Assembly (NCBI GenBank): GCA_017992695.1
Contig: JAGOOC010000003.1
Span: 62,001 to 126,000 of the forward strand
Source of the DNA: Bacteroides sp.
GTDB lineage: Bacteria; Bacteroidota; Bacteroidia; Bacteroidales; Bacteroidaceae
DNA: 64,000 bases
Direction: 5' to 3'
Shown here piece by piece: positions 15,684 to 24,765 of this stretch (positions within the stretch are counted from its first letter, which is position 1; every line of letters starts with the position of its first letter). Both the position numbers and the translations under genes were made by a program. The notes beneath the pieces are model-generated. The model was not told the origin of the DNA and made no database searches. It saw only the letters and a program-made list of their open reading frames with translations.

Positions 15684-18680
15684 ATGCGCAACTTTATTCT
15701 TCTGTTTCTTTTGACTGCTATTTCTCTTGTGGGAACAGCGAGGGAAACGCCGCCCAGTGTGGACCCCTTGCTGCTTTACAAAGCCATGCACGATAAAAAA
15801 TGCCAACGCTGGGTCGACTCGCTGATGAACCGTTTGTCGATGAAAGAGAAAGTAGGACAGCTCTTTATTTATACCATTGCCCCTACCGAGACGAAGCGCA
15901 ACCTAGCCTTGCTCCGCGAGGCGGTGGCAACCTACAAAGTGGGTGGCTTGCTCTTTTCAGGTGGTAAGTTGCAGAGTCAAGCCGTACTAACCAATAGTGC
16001 ACAGAAGCAAGCACGCATCCCTTTGCTGATTACGTTTGATGGCGAGTGGGGGCTGTCCATGCGTTTACGCGGCACACCTGTTTTTCCCCGCAACATGGTA
16101 CTGGGTTGCATTCAAGACAACCGGTTGATCTATGAATATGGACGCGAGATGGCTCGTCAATGCCGTGAAATCGGGGTGCAAGTCAACTTCGCCCCGGTGG
16201 CCGATGTCAACATCAACCCCCATAACCCCGTTATCAACACTCGTTCCTTTGGTCAAAACGCAGTCAAGGTAGCCGAAAAAGTGATTGCTTACGCTTCGGG
16301 GCTCGAAGGGGGTGGTGTGCTTTCGGTCTGCAAACACTTTCCCGGCCATGGCGATACAGATGTCGATTCGCACAAAGCCCTGCCCGTACTCCCTTTTACA
16401 CGCGAACGGCTCGATAGTGTGGAGCTATATCCCTTCAAAGAGGCTATTCGTGCCGGTTTAAGCGGCATGATGGTGGGGCATTTGCAAGTGCCCATCATCG
16501 ATCCGGTAGGTGGTTTACCTTCGTCGCTTTCGCGCAACATCGTCTATGGGCTGCTGACCGAGGAGCTCGCTTTTAAAGGCCTTATCTTTACCGATGCACT
16601 CGCCATGCGCGGTGTAGCAGGCAATACCAGTGTGAGTCTTCAGGCACTGAAGGCCGGCAATGACATGGTGTTGACCCCCCGAAATTTGAAAGAAGAGTTG
16701 GACGCTGTATACAAAGCAGTCGAAAAAGGGGAGCTGAGCATGGAGGCGATCAACCTCAAATGCCGTAAAGTGCTGATGTATAAATACGTGCTTGGGCTCA
16801 AACGCAAACCTGTGGTACAACTGTCGGGGCTTGGTGCTCGTGTAAACACGCCCCAAACCCGTGACTTGATTCGTCGGCTTAACTTAGCAGCCATTACCGT
16901 GATTAGCAATAAAAAACAACTGTTGCCCCTGCATACTGAAACCAAAGAGATGGCGTTGCTCGAAGTGGGAGAGCCCGGAGAACTAGATGCTTTCGCTACT
17001 CGCCTATCACGCTACACTACGCCTGTGCACTTTCGCTTGCGCAAAGAGATGAACGAAGAACAATCAAAGCAATTGCGCGATTCGCTGGCGACTTATAAGC
17101 GAATCATTGTAGCCATTAGTGAGCAGCGATTGGCACCTTATCAGACATTCTTCGCTCGCTTTGCCCCTCAATCGCCTACCCTATACACTTTTTTTACTCC
17201 CGGCAAGATGATGTTGCAGGTACAACGTGCCATCTCTACCGCACAAGCGGTGATATTGGGACACTCTACCTCCGAGGATGTACAAAATCAAGTGGCCGAC
17301 GTGCTATTCGCCAAAGCCACAGCCAACGGTCGCCTTTCGGCAAGCATAGGTGGCGTGTTTCACGAAGGCGATGGGGTAACCATTACGCCCGAAACACCCG
17401 TTCATTTCATCCCCGAAGAGTATGGTCTTCGTTCGGAGGTACTTGCTCGCATTGACTCCATTGCGATGGAGGGCATTCGCAATGGTGCTTACCCCGGCTG
17501 CCAAGTGGTGGTGTTAAAAGAGGGGCACGTCATGGTCAATCAAAGCTTCGGTACACATGCCGGAGTAAACTCCGAGCTTGTAACCCCCCGTAGCATCTAT
17601 GATTTGGCATCACTCTCTAAAACGACAGGTACTTTACTGGCATTGATGAAGCTTTATGATAAAGGACGCTTTAACTTAACCGATAAACTGTCCGACTATC
17701 TGCCGTGGTTGTTGCGTACCAATAAAAAAGAGATTACCATACGCGAGGTACTGCTCCATCAATCGGGTTTGCCGCCAGGCATTCCGTTTTACAGCGAGCT
17801 CATTGATAAAAGTAGCTACCGGGGGCGTCTGTTCAGTGCTAATCGCAACACGCAGCACACGCTTCAACTGGCTCCCGGCACTTGGGCCAATCCTAACTTT
17901 AGTTTTAAGCCAGAGTACATCTCCGCTGTGCAAGAGGGTGACTATACCTTGCCCGTCAGCGATGGTCTCTGGCTCAACCGCTCATACATTAGTGTCATTA
18001 AACAAGAGATTGCAAAGGCACCCATGAAAGATAAAACCTACCGGTACAGTGATGTCGGCTTCATCCTGTTGCGCTTTTTGGTAGAGCGGCTTGCCGATAG
18101 GCCCATGGATGAATACCTTCGACACGAATACTTCGACCCGATGGGGCTCGAACGCACTGCTTACTTGCCCTTGCGGCAACATTCAAAGCAAGAGATTGTC
18201 CCCTCATCCATCGATCGCTTCTTGCGCAAGGACACCCTCCGCGGATTTGTGAACGATGAATCTGCTGCCTTTCAAGGCGGTGTTGCGGGCAATGCCGGTC
18301 TCTTCTCCACTGCTAACGAAGTGGCACGCATCCACCAGATGCTGCTCAACGGCGGAGAGCTTAATGGAGAACGCTACTTGAGCGAGGAGACTTGTCGGTT
18401 GTTCACTACCGATGGTTCCAAAATCAGCCGTCGGGTGCTTGGCTTCGATCGTCCCGATATGAAGAACCTTAAGAACAGCCCCTGTGCGCCTTCTGCACCT
18501 GCTTCGTTGTATGGTCATACCGGTTTTACAGGCACTTGTGCATGGATCGATTCGGAGAACCAACTGGTTTACGTTTTCTTGAGCAACCGTACCTATCCTG
18601 ATCCTACAAACAAGAAGTTGCAGCAGTTAGGCATTCGTGAACGGATTCAAGAGGTGATTTACGAAGCCATGAAAGAGTGA
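15684..18680 (+). CDS. Fusion of NagZ-like beta-N-acetylhexosaminidase (GH3) and serine beta-lactamase-like domain
   Basis: Secreted cell-wall enzyme of 998 aa. Signal peptide about 1-20. The GH3 domain (about 50-390) has the NagZ signature KHFPGHGDTDVDSHKALPVL near residue 213, whose Asp-His dyad is the acid/base, and the nucleophile Asp in IFTDALAMRG near 300. A second GH3-type C-terminal domain (about 400-575) follows. The last 400 residues are a beta-lactamase/PBP4-type serine hydrolase: SLSK near 651 (nucleophile Ser and Lys), YSD near 789, and HTGFTG near 948. The product probably removes GlcNAc from muropeptides and acts on peptide or ester bonds, in wall recycling. It starts 42 bp after the nucleotidase gene, so it may be in the same operon. 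Such fusions are known in Bacteroidetes. Confidence 0.9.
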   Translation: MRNFILLFLLTAISLVGTARETPPSVDPLLLYKAMHDKKCQRWVDSLMNRLSMKEKVGQLFIYTIAPTETKRNLALLREAVATYKVGGLLFSGGKLQSQAVLTNSAQKQARIPLLITFDGEWGLSMRLRGTPVFPRNMVLGCIQDNRLIYEYGREMARQCREIGVQVNFAPVADVNINPHNPVINTRSFGQNAVKVAEKVIAYASGLEGGGVLSVCKHFPGHGDTDVDSHKALPVLPFTRERLDSVELYPFKEAIRAGLSGMMVGHLQVPIIDPVGGLPSSLSRNIVYGLLTEELAFKGLIFTDALAMRGVAGNTSVSLQALKAGNDMVLTPRNLKEELDAVYKAVEKGELSMEAINLKCRKVLMYKYVLGLKRKPVVQLSGLGARVNTPQTRDLIRRLNLAAITVISNKKQLLPLHTETKEMALLEVGEPGELDAFATRLSRYTTPVHFRLRKEMNEEQSKQLRDSLATYKRIIVAISEQRLAPYQTFFARFAPQSPTLYTFFTPGKMMLQVQRAISTAQAVILGHSTSEDVQNQVADVLFAKATANGRLSASIGGVFHEGDGVTITPETPVHFIPEEYGLRSEVLARIDSIAMEGIRNGAYPGCQVVVLKEGHVMVNQSFGTHAGVNSELVTPRSIYDLASLSKTTGTLLALMKLYDKGRFNLTDKLSDYLPWLLRTNKKEITIREVLLHQSGLPPGIPFYSELIDKSSYRGRLFSANRNTQHTLQLAPGTWANPNFSFKPEYISAVQEGDYTLPVSDGLWLNRSYISVIKQEIAKAPMKDKTYRYSDVGFILLRFLVERLADRPMDEYLRHEYFDPMGLERTAYLPLRQHSKQEIVPSSIDRFLRKDTLRGFVNDESAAFQGGVAGNAGLFSTANEVARIHQMLLNGGELNGERYLSEETCRLFTTDGSKISRRVLGFDRPDMKNLKNSPCAPSAPASLYGHTGFTGTCAWIDSENQLVYVFLSNRTYPDPTNKKLQQLGIRERIQEVIYEAMKE

Positions 18681-18685
18681 TTCTC

Positions 18686-19312
18686 TTAGAACGCTATACC
18701 CAAGCGGAAACCAAAGTTATTCAAGCCATCTACACTATAGGTTAATACGTTAGCTTTGTTTGTAGCATAACTATAATAAGCAGCGATATGCAATCCCGGT
18801 CCATAAGCCCATGGGTAGATGCTAAGACCTACTTCGGGTGATACGTAAAAGCCCCACGTGTTCTCTCTGCTTTCGAATATGTTATAGTTTGAGCTAACTT
18901 TAGCAAAATTCGGACCCAGTTTTACACCAAAATAGGGTTGAAATGATCCACCACGGTTCATCTGATAACGCGCATCTACACCAAAAGGTATCTGGTAAAT
19001 GGTATGCTGTTGGTCTGTAGTGAGCGTACCATTATTGCCTATTAAAGTGGCGCGTTGGTAATATTCATGATTGCTATGATAAGCAACAAAAAGACCCAAA
19101 CCAATAGTAGGCGTTACAAAATAACCCCCTTCAAGGTTCATACCCCAGCCGCTGGCATCATTGGCGAAACCATTGCTTAGTGGCACGTTAAACTGCCAGT
19201 CGATGCTTCCATATTTGTTATCACTTAGTTGTGCCTTAGCCGGAAGGGCAAAGAGAAGAGCGAGGGCTGCAACAGCCATCCCTTTGAAAGATATCAATTT
19301 TATTGTTTTCAT
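18686..19312 (-). CDS. Outer-membrane beta-barrel protein
   Basis: The 208-aa product has a signal peptide (about 1-28, ending PAKAQ) and alternating hydrophobic strands ending in FGFRLGIAF with a terminal Phe, the usual C-terminal signal for barrel assembly. The family is the OmpA-like or Porin_5-like small barrel found in Bacteroides. It is the second gene after the truncated DUF4136 gene; the spacing (19 bp) implies they once formed an operon. With the upstream promoter probably lost, its expression is doubtful. Confidence 0.78.
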   Translation of the reverse strand: MKTIKLISFKGMAVAALALLFALPAKAQLSDNKYGSIDWQFNVPLSNGFANDASGWGMNLEGGYFVTPTIGLGLFVAYHSNHEYYQRATLIGNNGTLTTDQQHTIYQIPFGVDARYQMNRGGSFQPYFGVKLGPNFAKVSSNYNIFESRENTWGFYVSPEVGLSIYPWAYGPGLHIAAYYSYATNKANVLTYSVDGLNNFGFRLGIAF

Positions 19313-19331
19313 ATAGGTTCAGTTTTGAGTT

Positions 19332-19853
19332 TTACTTGTTGGTAAGGTAAGGCGACTGCGTGAAGGCTTGATTTACGCCATTAACTGCCAAGACTTTGTT
19401 TACCGAAGTAGAGTACTTTATACCGCTCATATAGCTCGTCCAAAGTACCGGAATCTTCTTACCACTTCCCTCAGCGGCTGTTAAGTCTACTATTTCCGAG
19501 ATAAATGAATTTGTGCTGAAGCTATAGCTCACCGCATACGGATAGTACCATCCACCCCAATTTCCCCAGTAGTTTGATCCCCAATAACCCGGATAGTCCC
19601 ACCACCATTCGGGGCGTCCGTAGTCAGTGAAGTAATAGGTACTCTTGATGTAGCTTACCTGCACACCCAGCGTTGCCTTCTCTTTATTGGGTGCAGGTGT
19701 GTATCCTCTTGCTTCAAGGTTTTTCGCATAAGCGTTGAGAATCTCGTCGGCTTCTGCCCCTTTCCAATACTCTGGTTTAGCACTGTTTCCAATAAGTAGA
19801 ATGCTATCGGGCAGATAATACGTACTGAACTGTTTGAAATTAGCTCTCCGTGG
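19332..19853 (-). pseudogene. 5'-truncated DUF4136 lipoprotein gene
   Basis: The frame is open from 19853 to 19332 (173 codons) and reads as a DUF4136 protein from ANFKQFSTYYLPDS through a Trp/Tyr/Gly-rich middle (WWWDYPGYWGSNYWG) to SPYLTNK. It has no start codon, no lipoprotein signal and no ribosome site: an in-frame TAA lies at 19854-19856, and the MarR stop codon is only 6 bp farther upstream (19859-19861). The only internal candidate is a GTG at residue 65, which would omit half the domain. A deletion fusing the 3' end of marR to codon 30-40 of this gene is the simplest reading. Confidence 0.75.
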
Positions 19854-19858
19854 TTACG

Positions 19859-20218
19859 CTACCGATGATTAATGACTCCTTTGAGCTGTTCGGGTATCTC
19901 TATCTTCTCTAAACTCAACGCTTTCAAGCTCTTCTTGCCTTCAGGTGTCAGTGAAAAGTACATTTGTCGCTTGTCTGTTTGTCCCATCGAACGTTGAATC
20001 AATCCCTTCTCTTCGATCGATCGCAAGGTTTTCGACGTATGCGATGTTCCCATCTCCGTTTTTTCGGCAATGGCCGTCGAGGTTATTTCACATCCTGCTT
20101 CCTGCAAGGAGCACAACACCATCGCTTCGTTGAGCGATAGGTTGTACTCTTGCATGAAAGCGGTTTCAAATTGCGCCAATGCTTTATAGATATCGCGCAT
20201 CATACAGATCGTTTTCAT
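19859..20218 (-). CDS. MarR family transcriptional regulator
   Basis: Winged-helix DNA-binding protein, 119 aa from ATG 20218. A longer TTG start at 20233 overlaps the upstream stop and is less likely. The recognition segment is TAIAEKTEMGTSHTSKTLRS near residue 53, followed by the wing IQRSMGQTDKRQMYFSLT near 75-93. It ends in IEIPEQLKGVINHR, close to the family end, so it appears complete. It starts 12 bp after the reductase stop and is co-transcribed with it, suggesting it regulates this sulfur-redox operon. Cys residues at 5 and 33 could sense redox state (inference). Confidence 0.85.
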   Translation of the reverse strand: MKTICMMRDIYKALAQFETAFMQEYNLSLNEAMVLCSLQEAGCEITSTAIAEKTEMGTSHTSKTLRSIEEKGLIQRSMGQTDKRQMYFSLTPEGKKSLKALSLEKIEIPEQLKGVINHR

Positions 20219-20229
20219 ACTTGTTTGGA

Positions 20230-22731
20230 TCAAATAAATAAGTTTACGTTTGCGTTGTCGGCCCGTTCCATGTAGGTGGCTACACCGCCAATGGTTACCT
20301 CGTCGAGCAGTTCTTCGCGTGCTACTCCCATCACGTCCATCGACATTTGGCAGGCGATAAACTCTACGCCATTCTCCAATGCTTGAGCACGCAGCGATTC
20401 GAGCGAGTCGATTCCTTTGCGGTGCATGATGTAGCGCATCATCTTGCCACCCATTCCGCCCATACTCATTTTCGATAGTTTGAGTTTCAGGGAACTCGAT
20501 GGAAGCATCATGCCGAACATTTTGCCAAAGATGTCTTTCTCTACCGCCGGTTTCTCCAATCGCTTAATCACGTTCAGTCCCCAGAAGGTGAAGAAGATGG
20601 TTACCTTTTGTCCCGTAGCAGCCGCACCATTTGCCAGCACAAAGGTGGCCAAGGCTTTGTCTAAATCATCGCTAAACATGATGAATGTTTTTCCTTTCCC
20701 TTCGCATGAACTGATCAGGTGGCAGGCTTCGGGTGTGCCCTTTTCAATGGTGATGGTTGCTTTACCCCCTGCGGTTTCTTGCGTAAGGAGTTTGTTTCCG
20801 GTCGAGTTGCACCAAGCGGCGGCATCGCGAGCAAAGCCCGGATCGGTCGATACAATCTCTATCTGTTCGCCGGGTACAAGCGTATCCATGGTTTTCTTCA
20901 TCTTCATAATCGGGCCGGGACATTGCAGACCCGAAGCATCTACCCGAATAATATTTGCCAAGGCAGGGCGCACCGTATTTGTCAAAGCAGGTTTCACTGC
21001 TGCAGGTCGCTGCGTATCGTTCTCAACCAAGGCAGGGGCTGTGGGTTGTTGAGGCAACGAGTACTGACCTCTGTCGTGAATGACGATGGGCGCTGTTGCT
21101 GCACGGTATGTTTTGAGACCTCCCGATAAGTTATACACCTTATCGTATCCGTTTTGTGTGAGGATGCGATAGGCAAGATACCCCCGCAGGCCAACGGCAC
21201 AAAACACATAGATGAAGCGATCTTGCGGCAACTCGCTCATGCGGTCGCGCAGCTCATCGAGTGGGATGTTTACGGCATCGGGCAGTGAGCCGGTGGCAAA
21301 TTCCTCTTTCGTTCGCACATCAAGCAGCAGTGCGTTGCCCACCGATACACCGCGTAGCTTGCGCCAGTAAACCGGTTTCATCTTTCCCGAAATGATGTTT
21401 TCGGCCACGTAGCCGGCTATGGCTACGGGGTCTTTGGCCGAAGAGTAGGGCGGTGCATAGGCGTGTTCCAAACGGGTGAGGTCGTAGATCGTTCCTTGCT
21501 GCTTGATAACCAAGGCCAATTCGTCAATGCGCTTGTCTACACCCCGATAGCCCACTGCTTGTGCGCCATAGAGCTTTCCGCTAGTAGGGTCGAAGGTGAT
21601 TTTGATGCTCAGCTGCACCGCACCCGGATAGTACCCGGCATGCGAATTGCTGTGCGTGGTCGAGGACACGTAGGGTATGCCTGCCTGTTTCAATCGTTTG
21701 GCCGGCAATCCGGCCGATGCCACGGTGAGGTCGAACACCTTGGCGATAGAGGTGCCGATAGAGCCCTCGTAGGGTATTTGAGCACCCAGTAGGTTATCTG
21801 CTACAATGCGTCCTTGACGATTGGCTGGGCCGGCCAGGTAATTCAACCAAGGCTGACCTGTAATCGGGTGGCGAAACTCAATCGCATCCCCGATCGCGTA
21901 AATCGATTCGTCGGAGGTTTGCAGGTAATCGTTCACTGCAATGCCTCCTGCCGGACCTATGGTCAGTTCGGCTGCCCGTGCCAACGTAGTTTCGGGGCGC
22001 ACACCGATGGATAGGATGACGATGTCTGATAGAATCGACTCCCCGTTTTGGAAGATGACCTTAATTTCTTTGCCTACCCGCTCGAACGAGGCCACGGCCT
22101 GCTCTAAGTAAAGATTCACCCCCTTGTTCATCAGCTCTTGGTGTACCAAAGCGGCCATGGATAAATCAATCGGAGCCATCACCTGATTGCCCATCTCAAC
22201 AACAGAGACCTCTGCTCCAAGGTGGTGCAGGTTCTCGGCCATTTCGAGTCCAATGAATCCACCCCCGATAACCGCTGCACGGCGAATGCGGTGTTCGGTT
22301 ACGTAGGCTTTAATATGATCCGTATCGGCCACGTTGCGTAGCGTAAAAATGCCTTCCGAGTCGATGCCCTGTAGTGGCGGACGCACGGGAACGGCCCCGG
22401 TCGAGATTACCAACCGATCGTAGCTCTCCTCGTAGGTGTCTTGGCTAGCGCGTCTTATCGTTAGCGTTTTCTTTCGCTTATCGATAAAGATCACTTCGTT
22501 CTCCACCCTTACATCAACGCGAAAGCGCACACCGAATGACTCGGGTGTTTGCACAAACAGCTTTTCGCGCTCCTCAATCACCCCACCTATGTAATAAGGT
22601 AATCCGCAATTGGCATACGATATGTATTTCCCTTTTTCAAGTAGAACAATTTCTGCCGTCTCGTCCGCTCTTCTGATGCGGGCAGCAGTAGTGGCGCCTC
22701 CGGCAACCCCTCCGATAATGATAATCTTCAT
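20230..22731 (-). CDS. Multidomain CoA-disulfide reductase / rhodanese / TusA / DsrE protein
   Basis: Cytoplasmic FAD/NAD(P)H protein of 833 aa for persulfide or disulfide chemistry. In order: a CoA-disulfide reductase module (about 1-445) with IGGVAGGATTAARIRR at the N-terminus, redox Cys in SYANCGLPYYIGG near 43, and the NAD motif IGGGFIGLEMAE near 155; a rhodanese domain (about 455-550) with active Cys in VFCAVGLRGY near 507; a Pro/Ala-rich linker; a TusA-like domain (about 595-670) with the CPGP motif; and a DsrE-type domain (about 675-833) with Cys in ACQMSMDVMG near 797. Every expected cysteine is present, so all four modules may pass sulfane sulfur along. It is followed by marR. Confidence 0.9.
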   Translation of the reverse strand: MKIIIIGGVAGGATTAARIRRADETAEIVLLEKGKYISYANCGLPYYIGGVIEEREKLFVQTPESFGVRFRVDVRVENEVIFIDKRKKTLTIRRASQDTYEESYDRLVISTGAVPVRPPLQGIDSEGIFTLRNVADTDHIKAYVTEHRIRRAAVIGGGFIGLEMAENLHHLGAEVSVVEMGNQVMAPIDLSMAALVHQELMNKGVNLYLEQAVASFERVGKEIKVIFQNGESILSDIVILSIGVRPETTLARAAELTIGPAGGIAVNDYLQTSDESIYAIGDAIEFRHPITGQPWLNYLAGPANRQGRIVADNLLGAQIPYEGSIGTSIAKVFDLTVASAGLPAKRLKQAGIPYVSSTTHSNSHAGYYPGAVQLSIKITFDPTSGKLYGAQAVGYRGVDKRIDELALVIKQQGTIYDLTRLEHAYAPPYSSAKDPVAIAGYVAENIISGKMKPVYWRKLRGVSVGNALLLDVRTKEEFATGSLPDAVNIPLDELRDRMSELPQDRFIYVFCAVGLRGYLAYRILTQNGYDKVYNLSGGLKTYRAATAPIVIHDRGQYSLPQQPTAPALVENDTQRPAAVKPALTNTVRPALANIIRVDASGLQCPGPIMKMKKTMDTLVPGEQIEIVSTDPGFARDAAAWCNSTGNKLLTQETAGGKATITIEKGTPEACHLISSCEGKGKTFIMFSDDLDKALATFVLANGAAATGQKVTIFFTFWGLNVIKRLEKPAVEKDIFGKMFGMMLPSSSLKLKLSKMSMGGMGGKMMRYIMHRKGIDSLESLRAQALENGVEFIACQMSMDVMGVAREELLDEVTIGGVATYMERADNANVNLFI

Positions 22732-22927
22732 TTTATAGTTTCGTTTAAATAGTTTCCTGTGGAAATAACGTCTGCCGGTTACTTATTGTTCACTCCACCG
22801 CTACTTTTTTTCTACTTTCGTCTTTTTACTCAAGAAATCGAGTCTTCAAGGGCTGTGGAAAGGGTGCAATTGCCTCCGATGTGGTCGGCTGGTTTGCTTT
22901 CATTCGAGTGGACTATGCTCAGGGGTA

Positions 22928-23015
22928 GTTTCATCACTGTGAAACAAAAGTTTCACCATGGAGAAACAAGAGTTTCACCGCTGAGAAACAAGAGTTTCAC
23001 TGTGATGAAACTACT
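22928..23015. repeat. Array of four 22-bp palindromic units
   Basis: Units start at 22928, 22950, 22972 and 22994. Each is an 18-nt imperfect palindrome beginning GTTTCA and ending GAAAC, followed by a 4-nt spacer (AAAA, AAGA, AAGA, TACT). Unit 1 and unit 4 are reverse complements with one mismatch, so the whole array is also one inverted repeat. It occupies part of the 560-bp divergent gap (22732-23291); 22732-22927 shows nothing else I can support. Confidence 0.9.
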
Positions 23016-23182
23016 TTAAAAAAAACCGTTCTCCGGCAGGCAGAGGCGCCGGCATAGAGGCTCAATCAAGGTTTGCCTCGAACGTGGAGCAACGTTCCCC
23101 TTTCAGAGCAACTGTCGGCTGGTAAGTCTTACCCCGAATTTCATAAGATGTTTGTGCATTCCGTTGAATGGTTGAAAAGGCC

Positions 23183-23251
23183 GTGCAAAATAAAGCTTGG
23201 ACAGTCCGCGCCAAAAAAGCTTGGCCAGACGGTGCAAAAGGCGTATATTTG
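23183..23251 (+). promoter_or_regulatory. Promoter and direct-repeat operator candidate of the NtrC-type regulator
   Basis: TTG at 23221-23223 and TATATTTG at 23244-23251 form a -33/-7 pair (gap 20). The -33 box is embedded in a direct repeat: AAAGCTTGG occurs at 23192-23200 and 23216-23224 (24-bp period), and GTGCAAAA occurs at 23183-23190 and 23232-23239. Two sites on one helix face around a -33 box suggest a repressor or autoregulator site. Confidence 0.6.
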
Positions 23252-23291
23252 TGCGCCCTATTTTACCCCCTTTACTTTAAAGAACTCAACC

Positions 23292-24638
23292 ATGAGTAAG
23301 ATTCTTATTATTGATGACGAAAGCCAAATTCGTAGCCTGTTGGTGCGGATGATGGAGCTGGAGGGATACGACGTATGTCAGGCAGGAGATTGTCGGACTG
23401 CCCTGAAACAAGTGGAGCTGTATGCGCCCGATGTAGCCCTATGCGATGTCTTTCTTCCCGATGGAAACGGCGTGGAGCTGGTCAAGGCAATCAAGAAAGC
23501 AGCCCCCAGAACCGAGGTGATTCTGCTTACCGCCCACGGCAACATCCCCGACGGGGTGCAAGCCATCAAGAACGGAGCGTTCGACTACATCACTAAGGGC
23601 GACGATCACAACAAGATTATTCCGCTGGTGAGCCGTGCTGCAGAGAAAGCCCGAATGAATGCCCGTTTGGAACAGCAGGAAAAAAAAGGATCGGGCAGGT
23701 ATACGTTTTCCTCCATCACGGGGCAATCCAAACCCCTCAAAGCGGCCATTGTGCTGGCCCAGAAAGTATCGGCAACCGATGTGCCGGTGTTGCTCACCGG
23801 CGAAACCGGTACGGGCAAAGAGGTTTTTGCCCAAGCCATTCACTGCAACGGCAAGCGGGCCAAGCAAAACTTCGTAGCGGTGAACTGCTCCTCGTTTAGC
23901 AAAGAGTTGCTCGAAAGCGAGATGTTTGGGCACCGGGCAGGCTCGTTTACCGGTGCCACAAAAGACAAGAAAGGACTGTTTGAAGAGGCCGACAACGGCA
24001 CCCTCTTTCTCGACGAGATAGGCGAAATGGCTTTTGAGATGCAAGCCAAGCTCTTGCGCATCCTTGAAACAGGTCAATACATTAAAATAGGCGATACGAA
24101 ACCTACTCATGTTAATGTACGCATCATTGCCGCTACCAACCGCAACCTGCCCCAAGAGATTGTTGCCGGACGTTTTCGCGAAGACCTCTTCTATCGCCTG
24201 TCGGTAGTTGAAGTGCACCTGCCGCCCCTGCGCGAGCGGCAAGGAGATGTGAAGCTACTCGCCACTCACTTTGTGAACGATTTTGCTGCGAAGCTGGCAC
24301 ATCCCATCACCGAAATAGCACCCGCCTTTCTCGAAGCCTTGGAGCAGCAACCGTGGAGAGGAAACATTCGCGAACTGCGCAATGCCATGGAGCGCAGCCT
24401 CATTGTTTGCGAGGGCAATCGGCTCGATGTGTCCGACCTGCCGTTCGACATTCAGAATACCCATTACGAACAAGCAGACGGAGGCGGGATGGGGCGTTTT
24501 GAGCTTGCCGCCATGGAGAAACGGCACATTGCAAGGGTACTCGACTACACCAAAGGCAACAAGACCGAAGCCTCTCGGTTACTGAAAATAGGGTTGACCA
24601 CGCTGTACCGCAAGATCGAAGAGTATAAGATAGGTTAA
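23292..24638 (+). CDS. NtrC-type response regulator (sigma-54 activator) for kdp
   Basis: Cytoplasmic regulator of 448 aa. Receiver (1-120) with phospho-Asp in [11 protein letters not shown] near 53 and Lys in YITKGDD near 103; sigma-54 AAA+ domain (about 145-375) with Walker A GETGTGKE, Walker [10 protein letters not shown] and the sigma-54 contact loop GSFTGA (the usual form is GAFTGA); C-terminal Fis helix-turn-helix with [21 protein letters not shown]. The ATG at 23292 is chosen because the promoter at 23221-23251 lies inside the longer frame and SKILIIDDE is the conserved start. It precedes kdpFABC, whose promoter is of sigma-54 type, so it takes the place of KdpE. Confidence 0.93.
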   Translation: MSKILIIDDESQIRSLLVRMMELEGYDVCQAGDCRTALKQVELYAPDVALCDVFLPDGNGVELVKAIKKAAPRTEVILLTAHGNIPDGVQAIKNGAFDYITKGDDHNKIIPLVSRAAEKARMNARLEQQEKKGSGRYTFSSITGQSKPLKAAIVLAQKVSATDVPVLLTGETGTGKEVFAQAIHCNGKRAKQNFVAVNCSSFSKELLESEMFGHRAGSFTGATKDKKGLFEEADNGTLFLDEIGEMAFEMQAKLLRILETGQYIKIGDTKPTHVNVRIIAATNRNLPQEIVAGRFREDLFYRLSVVEVHLPPLRERQGDVKLLATHFVNDFAAKLAHPITEIAPAFLEALEQQPWRGNIRELRNAMERSLIVCEGNRLDVSDLPFDIQNTHYEQADGGGMGRFELAAMEKRHIARVLDYTKGNKTEASRLLKIGLTTLYRKIEEYKIG

Positions 24639-24664
24639 CCTTTCAAAAGAGAGCGAACCTTACC

Positions 24665-24712
24665 AAAATGAAAGGGTTTATGTGATGTTGTTCACATAGA
24701 CCCTTTCGTTTT
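24665..24712 (+). terminator. Hairpin after the regulator gene
   Basis: Two 21-nt arms (24665-24685 and 24692-24712) pair along their full length with two G-U wobbles; the right arm ends in CGTTTTA. It separates the regulator transcript from the kdp promoter. Confidence 0.75.
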
Positions 24713-24765
24713 ATGCTGCTGTTTCTTAGCGCGTTGAGGGTCTGTTTTCTGCTTCTTCGGCTGTT

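Noticed and set aside
22928-23015. CRISPR array
   Set aside because: The units are 22 bp with only 4-nt spacers and internal palindromes; there are no spacers of 30-40 nt and no cas genes.
22759-23019. 86-residue open frame reading through the palindromic array
   Set aside because: It has no ribosome site, the repeat translates as repeated hydrophobic/basic words, and its composition is unlike that of real genes here.
23073-23291. N-terminal extension of the NtrC-type regulator
   Set aside because: The promoter boxes (23221-23251) lie inside the extension and the receiver domain begins at 23292.
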